This document shows positions 10,996 through 24,916 of a stretch of 64,000 nucleotides of DNA, piece by piece; the first letter of the stretch is position 1, and each line of letters begins with the position of its first letter. The stretch covers positions 124,001 to 188,000 of the forward strand of contig VXAI01000341.1 of NCBI GenBank assembly GCA_013399305.1, written 5' to 3'. A program made the position numbers and the translations under genes. A model generated the notes under the pieces. The model did not search any database. It was not told the DNA's origin and worked only from the letters and a program-made list of their open reading frames with translations. This DNA comes from Rostratula benghalensis. Taxonomy: Eukaryota > Chordata > Aves > Charadriiformes > Rostratulidae.

Positions 10996-13900
10996 AGATG
11001 TAGATTTTAATAGATCAGGTTTTGAATAATTAAGGGCTGCCAGATCTGAGAGGGCTGGTAATTGAAGATGTATAGAACGCAATTTATTGCCAAATAATAC
11101 CAGACCTTATTGCACCATAAAAAATAGGATCTCAGTCCTTTGAAATGTCAGCTGATCAAGTTCAGTGCATAAGCAGGAGCAGAATTCTCAATCCAGAAGG
11201 CTGTATCATTATCAAAACTCAAGATTATCCAGGTGAGTTGATTTACTAACATGACAACTAACAAGATTTATGCTCCAAAGATGGATTTATATTTTAGATT
11301 AATCTTGTCACACAAACTGTAAATAATATCTGCTAGGAGCAACACTTTAAATGGTCCATTTTCAGTTTGCTTGGTTTGCTCATAAGCCTTATAAGGTACC
11401 TCAAACTTAAGACCTAAATTCTACATTGTCCTGTATTACCATGTAGGAAAGCAAAAATGTATCTTAGCAAATGGGATGTGGGTGACTGGCAAGAATCTGC
11501 AAAGGTAACCCAGCTTAGGGTATCCCAGCTTACCTGCTCCACAAGTATCCAACACTTAGATCGTGACTTCACTGCAGCCAATGGCAAAATAGACTTGCAC
11601 TGCAATAGATCTTTGGTTTTACCCTAGGGGAGAATAAAATTCAGACTCATCTCGGTCTGCCCTCCAGAAAATAAGGAGACCTGGGCAAATTTGTCACATC
11701 AGTGATGAGGCTAAATCAGAGAGCAGAGAAAGGAAAAAAAAAAGGCTCTTTCATTCCAAATCCTGTCAGGAATCTTCACAAATGTTCATGTTTCACATGT
11801 TTGCAGCTTTACTGTTTTATTGATGACTAAATCTGAATAACACAATGAAAAAAAAGTATTGAGATGAAGAATTTTAGCTTTTTCCTTTCATATTCTAACA
11901 TTAAAATTTGTGAATATTAATGAGTGAATAGAAACACATTTTAGAGAGAAGGCAGTTTATTTGTAGTAAAGTTTGGATGTGCAAGTAACAGTTCAGGTAC
12001 ATAACATGAACTTAAAGTAGTGATCTGCAGACAGCTTCCCACAGGGAAATCAGTGCTGTATACAAGGCCAGTTCACTACATATTTTTCTGTCTTCATCAT
12101 GCTTGAATAGGTAGAGTTTCATCAGGACACAAACAGAAATGTAGCAAGGGCAGAAAAACCTCTGCAAATGTCTGCATTAAAAGGCTGCATGTCACAGGAC
12201 CATGTGTCCCATTTCCTTTCAGGTCCAGTGGCAGACTGGGTTAAGCACAGGGTGTGTCTATACTGCATTTTCATACCTGCTCTGGGCTCTAGCTCCCATA
12301 TAGATGTGCCCCATTTCTCGAGTCGTGTGGCTTCATTTTCAACAGCAGCTGGCAGGTCCTGTATGCAGCTGCCACATGCTGCTGAATTGCAGCAACCCAA
12401 TATAGCAGGAGGTGAGAATACCCCTCTTCTTTAAAAGCAGAAAGTACCAGGAATGCCCAAAATCTGGCCTTGAGGTAACAGATTGCAGCTTTACTAGTCA
12501 CTAGTGACATATAGTCACAAATTTTCACTGCCTGGATTTTCCTTGTGGTTTACTGTGATTGCTAAGTGTAGAGGGCTTTAATAGCTTGCCATGGCTTTTG
12601 TGCTAAAAAAGATATTTGTTGTTCTAGTTCTGTGCTGTATGTACTAGAATATGACTTAATCTTTGTGAGATTAATTCTGGATCACTGTGCTCTTGATTAC
12701 GTAATTCCTCAAGTTGTACTACTTAAGGAAAAACAGGCACTGGGTACAGCGTTTCGCATCACAGAGTCCAGCAGCCAAATTCCCAATACACGCACTGATT
12801 TTGTACCAGCTGAAAGTGACAAAGAAGTGGTGCTTCCTGCTTTTGCATTGAGTTTGAATTGCCCAAGCTGGTCAATTTGCAGCTGATTGGTTTTCAAGGG
12901 CCAGGCTGCAGATGACATCTGAATTGGGAACAGAAAGGGAGAGATGCTAACCGTGGGGAGGTGCTCCAGGAAGGGTATATTCTAGATTTGTGACTCTCTA
13001 CGGGTGACCACTTAAGGTTGCTTTGATTTTGTTGTTCTAAATGATTTCTTGGGCATCCAAGATTAGGTATATTCGGTATACCACAACTCTGATTAGTTAT
13101 ATTTGCATTTTTGAGTGCTGCATCCTTTTCTCATAGCAAGAAAGGCCAGAAAGACATATGAACTCATCCTATCTGCTTTTCAACATGTAGCAACAGCTGG
13201 CAGTGCTAGGACTCAGAAAAAGGATGGAGAATCAGTACATTTGGAGGTCATTTCCCTAGTTTACCACAGGCCTTACACACATTCTGGTCAAGCAAGCTGC
13301 GATGGAAATTAGAAAGATGGCATGCTTTACTTCCATAGATTTCGAAGAACTTCCTATAGACAGATAGGTATTATCTCCATTTGACCAAGAATGTGGCACT
13401 GGAGCACTCAGACTCTAATTGGGCAATGCAAAGCATTAGCTGCTATTATTTCTATTTGTTTTCATATTGTATCACGTCACTGGAGACTCATTCCAGGGTC
13501 AGCTCTCTAGTTCCTGCACAGTTACAAAACTAAATGACAGTTCATGTACAAATGAGCTCATAAGCCAAGTAATGACATGTTTTTTAACAGCAAATGTATT
13601 CAAAAAAGCCTTCTGTCCCTTCTTGTTAGCCAGGAAATGAGGCTTTTTTCCCCTCTGTCAAAGGCCTGGCAGGAGTCATCCTTCATTTGGACACATCTGT
13701 AATAAACAGCTCTCCCTGAGAGCGAACACGGACTGTACAGCAAAAAAAATGAAGCTGGAGCTGGTTGCTGCATTGAAAGCTATTTTAGGGTGTGGGAAAG
13801 CAGAGGCACAGCATCAGCATATTGTGCTCTCACCACTGGGGACGCCGGTAATGGTCTTTTGAGCTCTAAACGTTGAGCTTCCTCAAGCTCACCTCTGCTT

Positions 13901-16559
13901 TCAGTTGTCCATCCGTGATAAGAACAGGGCAGGGAAAAGCAAAAGGAAGGTTATCTACAGTGCCTACAAACACCTCTGTATTGCTTTTTTAGAAGTTAGC
14001 AGTGAAGCTCTTAATATCAATAAATATACATATAAGTATGGGCAGAATGGTATCTGGATTGTGCCGAAAAGAGAGGGAAAATATTATGGCATTGCTGTAT
14101 GTAACTTCACGTGCATTTTACAAACATGAGAATCACCAAGCAAATTGTAGGTTTCATGCAAGGTGCTCACAGTTGTTTAGTTTTTGTGGCTGATCCAAGT
14201 TCAATTCTTGCTCTGTAAGAGAAAACATTGATAGATCTCACAGGAAAGCAATTGTTTCAATACAGTAAATTGAATCCGAACATGAAAATAAGATGGAAGA
14301 CCTATTTTCCAGAGCCATAAGCACATCTAATTAGAGCTCTCAGCTGCAAATCCCTGAGGATCTAAATGAATGCGGAGTGATATACTATTACAGGAAGTAA
14401 AATAACCTGAGCAGGAAGACAAGGCATAATTTTGTTCTAGCAGATTACTTAAAGATATCTAAAGTTTATACCAATAGTTGAATGATCTGAAATTCTATGA
14501 GTGCAACCAGAAATTTTTAAGCATAATCCTGTGTTCTCAGGTTTGCAGTATCTGACAGAGAGCTGCAGACTTGTATGTTACCACCTACTGCAACAAAATG
14601 CTTTCATGTTTTGTCTGGACAGTATTCTTGCCCACAGCTTATTGAGAGCACTATAAAATCGCAAAGAGCTATCAACACTAGAACAATGCTTATGATTGTA
14701 GCTGTCTTGCAGGTGACTTTGCTACAGGACTGACACCTGTTTTTTTGCAAATGCAAATGGGAGCTGTTTGTGACTTAAAGTGTTCATCAACACTGGGCAA
14801 AGGAGACAAAGATAATAAGATATCCGTTTGACAGATGGGGAAGAGGATAGAAAGACTAAGAATGTCCCCACCAGAATCAAATTAGGGCTATGCACACTGA
14901 TGTCAAGTAAGTCCATATACCTTCACAACAAAGTTGGGCATCAGGCAATCAGCATGGGTGCCAGAAGCAGGATGGCTGTGTTGATGTGGCACCCAAATTG
15001 GTCCCTTGTGTAGCACTACCAGACTGATGCTGGCTCAAGGGTCTCTTTATGATGCTACACTGGGCGATGCAGACATCACCTAATTTGCCCAATGGGAATG
15101 AAGCCCAGAGCACTGAAGCTTCAAGGCCTTTAAAACCAGAGTAGCCATTTCATAATTACCTGCAAATTTTGACAAATATCCTGCTCATCTTTATCCCTCT
15201 GTCCTTTTTATACCTCCATTTCCAGACTTGGCAGCAGTAACATTTGAACATATAGGCTGTTTTCAAACAACCACACCAGAAGTGCAAAAGAGAAATGATA
15301 ATGTCTTTTTTCTTTTCATGCAGACAGTAGAGCAACCCCCTAAGTGTCCTCTCTGGGGACCACGACGTGAACTCAGCCCTGCAATTGGACACTGCAGGAA
15401 CCAGAGCTTTGTGTTTCACTGAACGCACAATGACTTAGGCTTTATTCTGCCAAAATTCAGAAACTGAGGCAGGAGAGATACCTACAATAGCTTCCTTCTG
15501 AGACTTTTCTATCCTACCTTCCTCAACCTTCTAGTTACACAGCAAAGGCAACAAACAACTATCAGGGCAATGTTAATAATGTTACAAAGTCTAGGTAGCA
15601 ATGCAATGGCTACTCTGTAATCAATCTGAAATAAAAATCTGGTAGGAAAAATATGGGATAGACACTGATTTCTCCTGACAATCATCACCGAGTACTCAAA
15701 GTGGACAGAGTGCTGTCACACAAATAATTATGAGGAAATACATTTGCAATAAAAGGAAGAGGAAAGTAAGCAGATGGAGCGTCAGTCCATTTCTGAGGCA
15801 TGACCTAAATAAAAAAAGAAAAAGGAAGGTAAATTAAGCTGAAGTGAAAGTCTAAGAGAGAAATGCTGATACTGATTGATCAATAATTAATAATAACTTT
15901 TAAAGCCATGAGAGACCAAATAATTTTCTAAAGGGGTCTTCTGCATTAGAGCTGTGAGGAGAACAGGATTTTGAGATTTTTGGCATTCAGCTTTTTTCCA
16001 GTTAAGACCTAAATACGACTATTTGAAATTTCTCCATGAAAGTAAATGCTGAAAATGTTTGTCTGAATTCAAGAAAATAGATGAAAAAAGAAATAAAATA
16101 ATAAAATAGTGGAAATTTGGTTTGATGCACCAATTTTATTTGGAAAATAAAGAAAAGTTGGCATCATAGAAGATAGCATGAAAGGCTTTTCAGAATGAAA
16201 AACTGACATTTGCCTTTGGAAACAGTAAGATAATAAAACTCAGAATTATGTGAGGGCTTTTTTTCCCTGTCAGAGACTATGTGTGAAACAAGCTTATTTG
16301 CAGAGTACTTTCATTCTTATGAAAATGAGTCTTCCCATGAAGGTAGGTGCTACTTGGATTCTTATGGGCCCATCTTTATCCCACAGAGATCAGGCTAGAC
16401 CATCCTGCCCAAAGCTCAAAGCTTCCAGCTGTGCAAAGGTAGACTTTTTAAAGAGACATCTGGTCAGGACAGAAAAGCATCAAGGAAAAAAGAATTCACC
16501 ATGATCTCAGCATGACACTGAAAGATTATGACCCAAGTGCTTAGGAAGGACTCCAGGGG
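10996..16559. other. No gene; weak MIR-like traces
   Basis: Mostly unique-looking AT-rich DNA. Two places resemble reverse-strand MIR SINE cores at low confidence: about 13365-13430 (beginning 'tattatctccatttgac') and about 14810-14880 ('ccgtttgacagatgggg'). ORFs up to 92 codons lack any motif and overlap antisense ORFs, so I read them as chance. Confidence 0.4.
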
Positions 16560-18422
16560 ACTAAATGCATCAAAAAAAGAGTGACCAGAAAAAGGGACAA
16601 AATTATACCCAACCTCTGTAGGCTTTTTAAAAAGAAAAATGACCTTATAGAGGATGTCTCATGCAGAAGGAGGCAGGTCTTGTCCCAATGATGGTGATTT
16701 GTCCTAAGTTGTTGAGAAGATGGTAGAACAGAGCAAGAACTTACAGTGGAAATGGAACAGGTTAGGAAAGCTAAAGCCCAAAGAGTTAATCTGTCCAGAG
16801 GTCCCAAGGCCAACATGAAACCCTATACCTATAGGTATGTCAGCGACAAAAGAAAGACTGGGAAAATGAGGGCCCACTCAGAAAGGAAACAAGACACCTG
16901 TCACCCAGGACACGTAGAAGGCTGACATACTCAATGACATTTTTACCTTGATCTTCACTGGTACAGGCTCTAGCCATACTACCCAAGCTGCAAAAGGCAA
17001 AGGCAGAGACTGGGAGAATGAGATACAGCCCACTGTAGAAGACCAGGTTCAAGACCATATGAGAAGCCTGAGGGTACACATGTCCATGGGACCTAATGAA
17101 ATTCATCTATGGGTCCTAAGAGAACTGGCGAATGAAGTTGCCAAGCCACTGTCCATCATATTTCAAAACTCATGGCAATCTGGTTAAGTCATGGAGCAGA
17201 TCCTCCTGGAATTGCTGCTAAGGCACACAGAAAATAAGGAGGTGATTTGTGACAGCCAAGATGGTTTCAACAAGGGCAAGTCATGCCTGACAGATCTGGT
17301 GGCCTTCTACAATGGTATTACAGTATTGGTGGATAAAATAAGAGCAACTGATATTATCTACCTGGATTTGTGCAAAGCATCCTTGTCTCTAAACTGGAGA
17401 GAAGTGGCTTTGACCAACTTGACTCAGTGGATAATGAACTGGCTGGACCTTCACACTCAAAGATTTGTGGTCCACAGTGGACAACAGTGGTGAGTGGTAT
17501 TCCTCAGATGTTGTTACTATTTAAAATCTTTGTTGGAGACATGGGTGTTGGGATTGAGTGCAACCTCAGCAAGTTTGTCCCACTAAGCTGTGTGGAGCGG
17601 TCAATATGCTGGAGGGAAGGGATGCTAATCAGAGGAACATGAACAGGCTTGAGAGGTGGTCTGTGCAAACCTCATGAAGTTCAACCACATCAAGTGCAGG
17701 GTCCTGCACATGGGACACGGCAATCCCATACACAAATACAGGCTGGACTGAGACCAACCTTGAGGAGAAGGACTTGGGGGTGCTTGTGGATGAGAAGCTC
17801 AACATGAGCTGGCAGTGCACACTGGCAGCCCAGAAAGCCAACTATATGCTGGGCTGCATCAAAAGAAGCTTGGCCAGCAGATCACGGGGAGAAAATTCTA
17901 CCCTTCTACTTGGCTCTCATGAGATGCCACTTCAAGTAGTGCATCCAGCTCTGGGGCCCTCAGCACAGGAAGGACATGAACCTGTTAGAATAGGTCCAAA
18001 GGAGGGCCATGAAGATGATCAGAGGGCTGGATTACCTCTTCTCTGAGGACAAGCTGAGAGCTTGAGTTATTCAACCTGGAGAAGACAAGGTTCTGGAAAG
18101 ATCTTATAGCAGGGCACCTACAAGAAAGCTGGAGATGAACCTTTTACAAGTGCACGTAGTGATAGAACAGAGTAATGCCTTCAAACTGAAAGAAGGGAGA
18201 TTTAGATTAGATATTAGGAAGAATTTTTTCACTATTATGGTGGCGAGTCACTGGAATCTTTTGCCCAGGGAAGTTGTTGAGGCCCCATGCCTCGAAGCGT
18301 TCAGGCTGGATGAGGCTTTGAGCAGCCTGGTCTAGAGGGAGGTATTCACGCTTATGGCAGGTGGATTGGAACTAGATGGTCTTCAACATCCTTTCCTACC
18401 CAAGGCATTCTATTATTCTGTA
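16560..18422 (+). mobile_element. CR1 LINE, long ORF2 remnant
   Basis: This fragment of about 1.86 kb covers CR1 ORF2 from the endonuclease-RT linker to the 3' end. Recognisable blocks in order are EMEQVRKAKAQRVNLS (about 16750), SMGPNEIHLWVLRELANEVA (about 17080), ILLELLLRHTENKEVICDSQDGFNKGKSC (about 17200), VDKIRATDIIYLDLCKAS (about 17326), the EEKDLGVLVDEKLNMSWQC region (about 17760) and the 3' end with 'ggaactagatgg' near 18367. About 110 bp are missing near 17186. The FADD catalytic motif expected near 17572 is deleted: 'aagtttg' runs directly into 'tcccactaagctgtg'. It is heavily frameshifted and dead. Confidence 0.92.
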
Positions 18423-18466
18423 AAATGTTTTTGTTGATGAATGGGCTGTGCATGGTATTGTTTTCA

Positions 18467-18742
18467 AGGTTATGTCTAGAACAAGAGGGAATGGCTTCAA
18501 GATGCAACAGGGTAGGTTTAGGCTCAACATTAGGAAGGAATTTTTCACAGAAGGAGTGGTCAGTCACTGGAATAGGCTGCCCAGGAAGGTGGATGAGTCA
18601 TCATCCCTGAATGTGTTTAAGAGTCATTTACATGTGGTGTTATGGGATATGGTGTAGGGGAGAACTTTGTAGAGTAGGGCAGATGGTTGGACTCGATGAT
18701 CCCAAGGGTTATCTTCCAACCTAAATGATTCTATGATTCTGT
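18467..18742 (+). mobile_element. CR1 LINE 3' end, different subfamily
   Basis: A second CR1 terminal fragment lies 45 bp after the previous one in the same orientation. It encodes the ORF2 end ([43 protein letters not shown]) and has a different 3' UTR ('gttggactcgatgatccc') ending in 'gattctatgattctgt'. The distinct 3' UTR shows a separate insertion. Confidence 0.88.
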
Positions 18743-21700
18743 ATCATGATGAGTCATGGAATATGGCCTCAACATGGTCCGGAACTACCAGAAGGTGTAG
18801 ATTTGGGTTGTCTTTTTTTTTTTTTTTTTCCCCTCTATAAAGGACTGATACTGATAACTCATTGACAAAGTTGTGACAGTAACTGATGGATGGGAGTGCT
18901 GTTGAATCCCCAGAAAAAGCTGAAGCAGCCAGTGATACAACCAGGGTCAAGACTCACAACACAGAAAGTCATGTCATCTATAGACCTATTGTGTGAATGG
19001 GGCATTTTTTTTTTGTTTTACTTTGTACATAAACAAATGAGGACCACCTACACTGGTACTCTCTGCACTACACAGGACAGTAAGTGAGGGGTATTTAACT
19101 CCTAATCCTCTTGAATGAGGGTTTGGTTACATACCAAATAAAAACCAGCCTAGCCTGCACTGATTTTTTTTGTAGATCTGCGAAGAGTATATCCCCTTGA
19201 AAAGATTTTTTGCTTTCAGCCACTCTTTCAGGTTGCTTAGTACAATAACAGAGTAACCAAACCCCCCCAAGAAAAAAAAGTGCATATGTGGGAAATGGAA
19301 AATATGACATTTGCAAAATGGAGAATTTAGTGTAGGTTTTTCTTGAGTTTCTCTATTTTTGACCCATTCAATAATTAACTGTAGCATAAAATGTGTTCAA
19401 AAATAATTGCAATCAGATTAGAAAATGTCAGTTGCTCACCTGCAACTAAAGGGGTATCTGTGTTGTGCTTTTAAAGTTGCATGAAAAGAAACTCAACTAA
19501 AACCTTTTGCAATTCAAAAATCTATAACTGAATGAAAAGAAAACCAATCCCTGTTTTATTATTAGACATGATAAAAGAATTCTGAACATCCTGGTTGTTC
19601 ATATTTTTCTTCTGCTTTTTTAATGCAGTGCTAGCCTGAAAAATGACTTTGCCTAAAATGTGCTGAAGCTTTTAAAAGCAAGAAGGGGTTGTGAAGACGC
19701 AACACAAAATGCCTTGAAAATGTCTAATGTTTGGAGATATGTGTTGTGTTATGCTCTTTCTCATTTCCGCACCCTTCAAGGCTGTCATTAAGTCTGATGC
19801 CAAAAAATTGAAGTGCTCAGAATCATTAGTTTCTTCTGAAAGTCTGACCCAGTTTCTCCTTGCTCCATGTATCTGTCATTGGTGCATAACCAGCTAAAAT
19901 CAAGAGGCTTATTTTGGACCCTGAAATAAGTTTTACTGGTCCAATTAGCTCCAGGGCTTCAACAAGGCAGTGGGAGAGTGAAGTGAATGCACTGGCTTTT
20001 TCTGTATGGATAATCTGCTGAGCATACTGCAAAATTAATTATTGCTTTTTGACTGTGAAGGCTCCTGGCCCTCCTGTTAGCATTAACCACTAGCAGAATT
20101 GCTGAGATCCTAATACCTCAGAGCAAATTTGCTGACAATATCATTAATTTGCTTCAGAACCCAAAGACCATACTGAAACCATGGGGCCAGAAGTTCCCAT
20201 CCCTAAGCCTTCCTTCCAAACTCTGAAAGTCAGGGCAAGGAAGCTAAAAAGTGTGATGCCTGACTTTATGTGGAGGGAACCAGCATCCTAGGACAAGCCA
20301 GAAATTGCATTCACAAGGCAATTAGAAATTGCCCATGAGACCTGCTGGAAATTCATTACTCATGATAATGTGTGAAAAGCAAAAAACAATTGATTCACCA
20401 GGAACTGACTGCTAGCAAGGAAAGCAGCTAAGGAAAAGGAATTCTTTCACTTATAAAAAGAGCATTTCTGAAGCAGGATTAGTAAGATAAAATAAACATA
20501 GCACTCCAGAACAATATTTTGATAGAGCCAATCTTTGGAACTTAATCACATGCTAAGTGGTATGCTTAAGCAGATGCTGGGCAAAATCAAATTAGGGCTG
20601 GATTGAAACAATACTTTGAAATTATTTTAGTGGTTCTTGTTGATTACGAAATGTAATTTGATAGGACTATTACATATAATCAAAATGCAGTTATAAAGAA
20701 AAATGTCAGGATATGGCTGAGAAATAGTCTTTTATCTTTACAGTAGTTACTGAAGAAGACTAAGAAATTTAGTTTAATTAAATTATCTCTCATCCCATCT
20801 TGTACTGAACAGTCATGTTGACTGTATATGGCTTAATATTATTAATTTTGAAAAATCATACCCTAAATCTGGGAGAATTCCCAGAAAGCAAAAAGGCAGT
20901 TCTGGTTCTCAGGGACAGCCTCACCTAGGAAGGATCCCTGTGCAACCTCTTTCTGTATCTGTGCTCATGTACCCGGAATTTCAGACGGTGTTTCATAGAT
21001 CATATTTACCCAATGAGGAGGAGAAGATGTTTCCTCTGATGAGAGAGTCCCAGGAATTAACCTATTATGGGAAAAGCAGCGGTCCATGTTATTGGGTTCA
21101 AACAAGGGAAAAAAGTTAGTTCAAACTGGCCTGAGAAGGAGTTTTTCAATTTTCCCATTGACAGAACTAGTGGGTTTTGCAAACTGATAGAAAAAGAAAG
21201 GTCACACAACAAAAAGATTGGTAAAAATGAATTCTGAACTTTCTGATGTGTTCCACTCTCTTCCCTTAAGTAGTATGAAAACATTTCATTCAGTAAGACA
21301 GACATTTTTAATTCTGTTAATAGCTGAGCTATATAATTTCTTAAAATTCTATGCTGGATACATGTAGTAAAGGGTGTGTGTAAATTCAATATTATAGTGC
21401 ATATTTTATTATACAACGCAAGTTGAAATGAAAAGAAATAGAAAAATAGGAAAAAAAACCACATTCACATTATTGAAATGAAAAGTTCATCGCTTTTCAA
21501 AATAAAACAAGAAAATAGAAATTGTTCATTTAACCAATTTCATGTAAAAAAAAAAAAAGCTGAAATTTACATTCTCCCTGAAATGTTTTGCTTTTTTTAA
21601 AAAAATCTTTCTTTGCTGAGAAAAAGTGTTCTGCAAATAAATGTCTTCCTACTCTCATTGCCAGATACATGCAATGTAGTATTGAAGGATATGACTTGTT

Positions 21701-24700
21701 CCAAGCTTCTGTACTCTAACCTGGAGAGCAGACTGAGGTGCTAGCAGCATCTTTGTGAGAGGTGATTCTTAAATGGTACATCTGGACCAGTCAGGCTGTG
21801 CACCCAGCAGGTCCTTTTCAAATAGTACAAGAAAGGATCTGAACATAATGCAATGGTAAGTTAAAAATGACTGCAGGTGAAATTGTTTTAACTGCTCTGA
21901 AACTACCTGACACTAGTTAGCACAATATTTAAACGTCCACTCAGAAATATAAGTTACAGAAAGGCTTGGAGTCACATTCAGAGTTCTTGGTCTGTTTGTT
22001 TCCTTTTATTGTTTTTTAAAGGACTTTGCACTCGATGAAGATGTGATAAAAACATGCATGTTTTTCTGTGAATATATTTTTCATTTTAGGTTTGTTCTGT
22101 CTGCTGCTCCCTTGAAACAGATATTCCTCAGTCATGTTCTACCAGCATGGTTTCCCCCTACCTTTGACCATTAACAACATATAACTATACCTGCTCAAAC
22201 TTGCATGCTGAATATCTGAGAGAAAAAGTCACTCTGCTTCCCCTGAGGATAAAATTATCCTAAATTCATCCAGAGAAACAAATTTGACTGAATAAAAATA
22301 AGCAGAAGTATTCTTTGTATTCTCTTCATAGATCAGTTTATTTCATATCACTTAGTGCACTTCAGAAACAGGAAAGATGAGAGTGCTTTCCTATCCCTCA
22401 GAGGGGCTTGTAGCTATAACTAAGAAGATTACCTGCAGCTTACCTGTATTTTCCCCTTCTATTTTTTTCCTAATGAAATGTTTCTTTGACCTTTAAACAC
22501 TAATGAAGGCAGATGACAATGCACAAATGTTTGTCTTAATTGTTTCAGGTGAAACATCTTCACTATGAAACTTTTTTTCAGATGCTTAATTACGCCCAGT
22601 GCTGCATTTTACAAGAAAAGGAAGGTATCAAATGAGAAAATGGAGTTCAGTGGTTTGATCTTGTTTTCTAAATTTGGTCACTCTAATACTTTCACCATTC
22701 ATTAATACGGATAATTTCCTCCCATTTCTCACAATTAAGTTTAGTCGCTGCTTGCATTCTGATGGGGCAAGTAAGCAGAGAACTGCTTTCATTGCCACCT
22801 GATAATGGATGAGAGCCATTCATTCAGAGGCAAGTTGTTCCTCTGGAATCCCTGTGACTTGCCAGAATATATTAAATTTTTCCAAGATTATTTCACAGCC
22901 AATGATTAATATTGCATGCTCTAATGGCCTTTTCAAGGACTGAAGAGGGAGGAGAAAGGAAAGACGACTGTGACAGCCTCAGAAGACTAATCCTATCATC
23001 TACATGTTGTGATAGAAATGCATAACTGCAAACAGCATTTGTAACTTGCCAGTATAAAAAAGGGAAGCCACTGATCAATGAATGTGTACCAAGGAGGAAA
23101 TATGTCTTCAGTTGACAAAACCAGCAGAGCCTCGCTGAGATCAGTGTGGCTCCATTGATTAGCATTAGTGAAGAATCTAGCTCAGGAAGATTACTAGGGG
23201 GGTGCAGCAGGAAACAATCACAGGTAAAAAAAATAGTTTTAGCAAGATGGGGAGACACAACCCCTAAATCAAAAGCAGCTTGTGTTGTGGACTCTACAGA
23301 AATATGCAACTATGCCTAGAAAAATTTAGCTGCAGTAGCAAAGGAGATGCATTCAGTCTGAGTGGAACAGGCGAGGAAGACCTGGTGGTAGCTCTCTGTC
23401 ATGGTCTGTATGGAATTGACAAAGGGCATCGGTTTAGAGTGGCTTTGAAACGTGTTAAAGTTATGCCCAAGACTACATTGAGCTTTGTAGTCAGCAAAGA
23501 TGTCTGCAAAACACATAGCCAGGGTAATGTAATATTAGAGGAAACACTTTAGCAGATTTGAGTGGTGTAGGTGTAAGAGAGGGTTGTTTAGATTTCTCAT
23601 TTCTCAGCTCTTGCCTTTCTGCTGCAGATTGGATAAGGTTTTGGCAGTGTTGGAAAGAAAAACTTTGTTCAAATGCCTCCCACAGGAAGGAACTGGGTTT
23701 GGTGGACTTTGAATTGGTTCTATGCTCTTCGTGGCTTCAGCAACAAAATTCTGTAGCGTGTCTTCTACCTTTCTGGCACAAGAACTTGAACCAAATTCAG
23801 ATGTAAACCTAAGTAATGTAAGAAAATTTCTAAACTGATTTTAACCCCCAATTCTTTAGCCTTTCCAGGAGCTGTGCTCTGAGCATTTTTGGGTAGCTGC
23901 ATATATTATGACTCAAAATCCGAGGAGCACATCCAAACTGAAATTGATTCCTCGTCCTTCCACTCGTGTGCTCCCAGCTGTGCTAGCTGCAGACAGGTGG
24001 TGCTATTCCTGAGATGCACAAGTTTTGATGCCTCCTTGTTTTGGCCGTTGATATGTTTATTTGGCTTTTGCTTCTTCTACTCCCTTAAAGTCATATGCTG
24101 CTCCAAGTGAGGTTCTCTCTAGGATAATAGCACCAATGTTTTCCTAAATGTCACAGGAGGAAGCTGTGTGTGTGTGCATGTGTGCTGTACTGGTTGACAC
24201 TTGGTTCTGCTACAAAAAATATATGGGCTGCATACCGTGTTTACTATCCTTAAGAGATCAGCTAAAATTGCACTTTATATATACACCTGGGATGAATTAT
24301 TTCCATACCAATTCTCTCCTATCCATGTAGGGTCTGGTAACATCTAAGCATCAAAGCTTCATCATTTATGCTTCACTTGTGCTGCCAACTCTGAGTTGAA
24401 CGTAAGGCCAGGAAATGTAATTCAACTCTCACATTTATTAATCCTAGCTTCTCAGGAGTGAGTTAAAAAAGGCTGAGTTCACTCTTGGCTGTGCAAGTTG
24501 ATTCCTGGACGGACTTTTTTTGTCCAGTTCTGCATCCATTACATGATAAGTGTATTTTTACAGGAGTGTGTAGGATGGTAGGTAAATATGAATCATATCC
24601 CTCCAGTCTTCATTAAAACAAGTTGTCTAAAGTAAAAAAAGATTTTCAAATATTTTTTTTTCAAATAAATACAAGAAAGAAGACATTCAGTGAGGGTTGG

Positions 24701-24888
24701 TTTTGGTTTGTTGTTTTTTTTTTTTTTTAATTAAAGCCTCTTTTTCTAATTCTCTTTGTACGATTTTGTCATAGAACAATTGGTCTGGAAATGCATACTT
24801 TTCTATTTGATACTTTGCTTATTCACTTGTTTATTTTCCAGAAAGGATGTTGAAAACTTGAGACACTACAAAAAAGACCTAGGGAGAG
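18743..24888. other. No gene or recognised repeat
   Basis: About 6 kb with no repeat signature I can name. T tracts occur at 18813-18829 and 24714-24728, and an A tract at 21546-21558. The longest ORFs (135 codons reverse at 21057-21464, 138 codons reverse at 22893-23309) are hydrophobic or low complexity without motifs, and I treat them as chance. There is a short TG run near 24167. Confidence 0.5.
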
Positions 24889-24916
24889 ACTCATTGTATT
24901 GTAGGATACAATGAGT
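24889..24916. repeat. Perfect 11-bp inverted repeat at LTR target site
   Basis: ACTCATTGTAT (24889-24899) and ATACAATGAGT (24906-24916) pair perfectly around a 6-base loop. The last five bases, TGAGT, are the left target-site duplication of the LTR that begins at 24917, so the LTR sits exactly at the foot of this potential hairpin. Confidence 0.8.

Noticed and set aside
21057..21464. 135-codon reverse ORF, hydrophobic
   Set aside because: Phe/Leu-rich because of T-rich DNA. There is no domain, signal or neighbour supporting a gene.
22893..23309. 138-codon reverse ORF
   Set aside because: No recognisable motif and no coding-like composition; consistent with chance in 64 kb.
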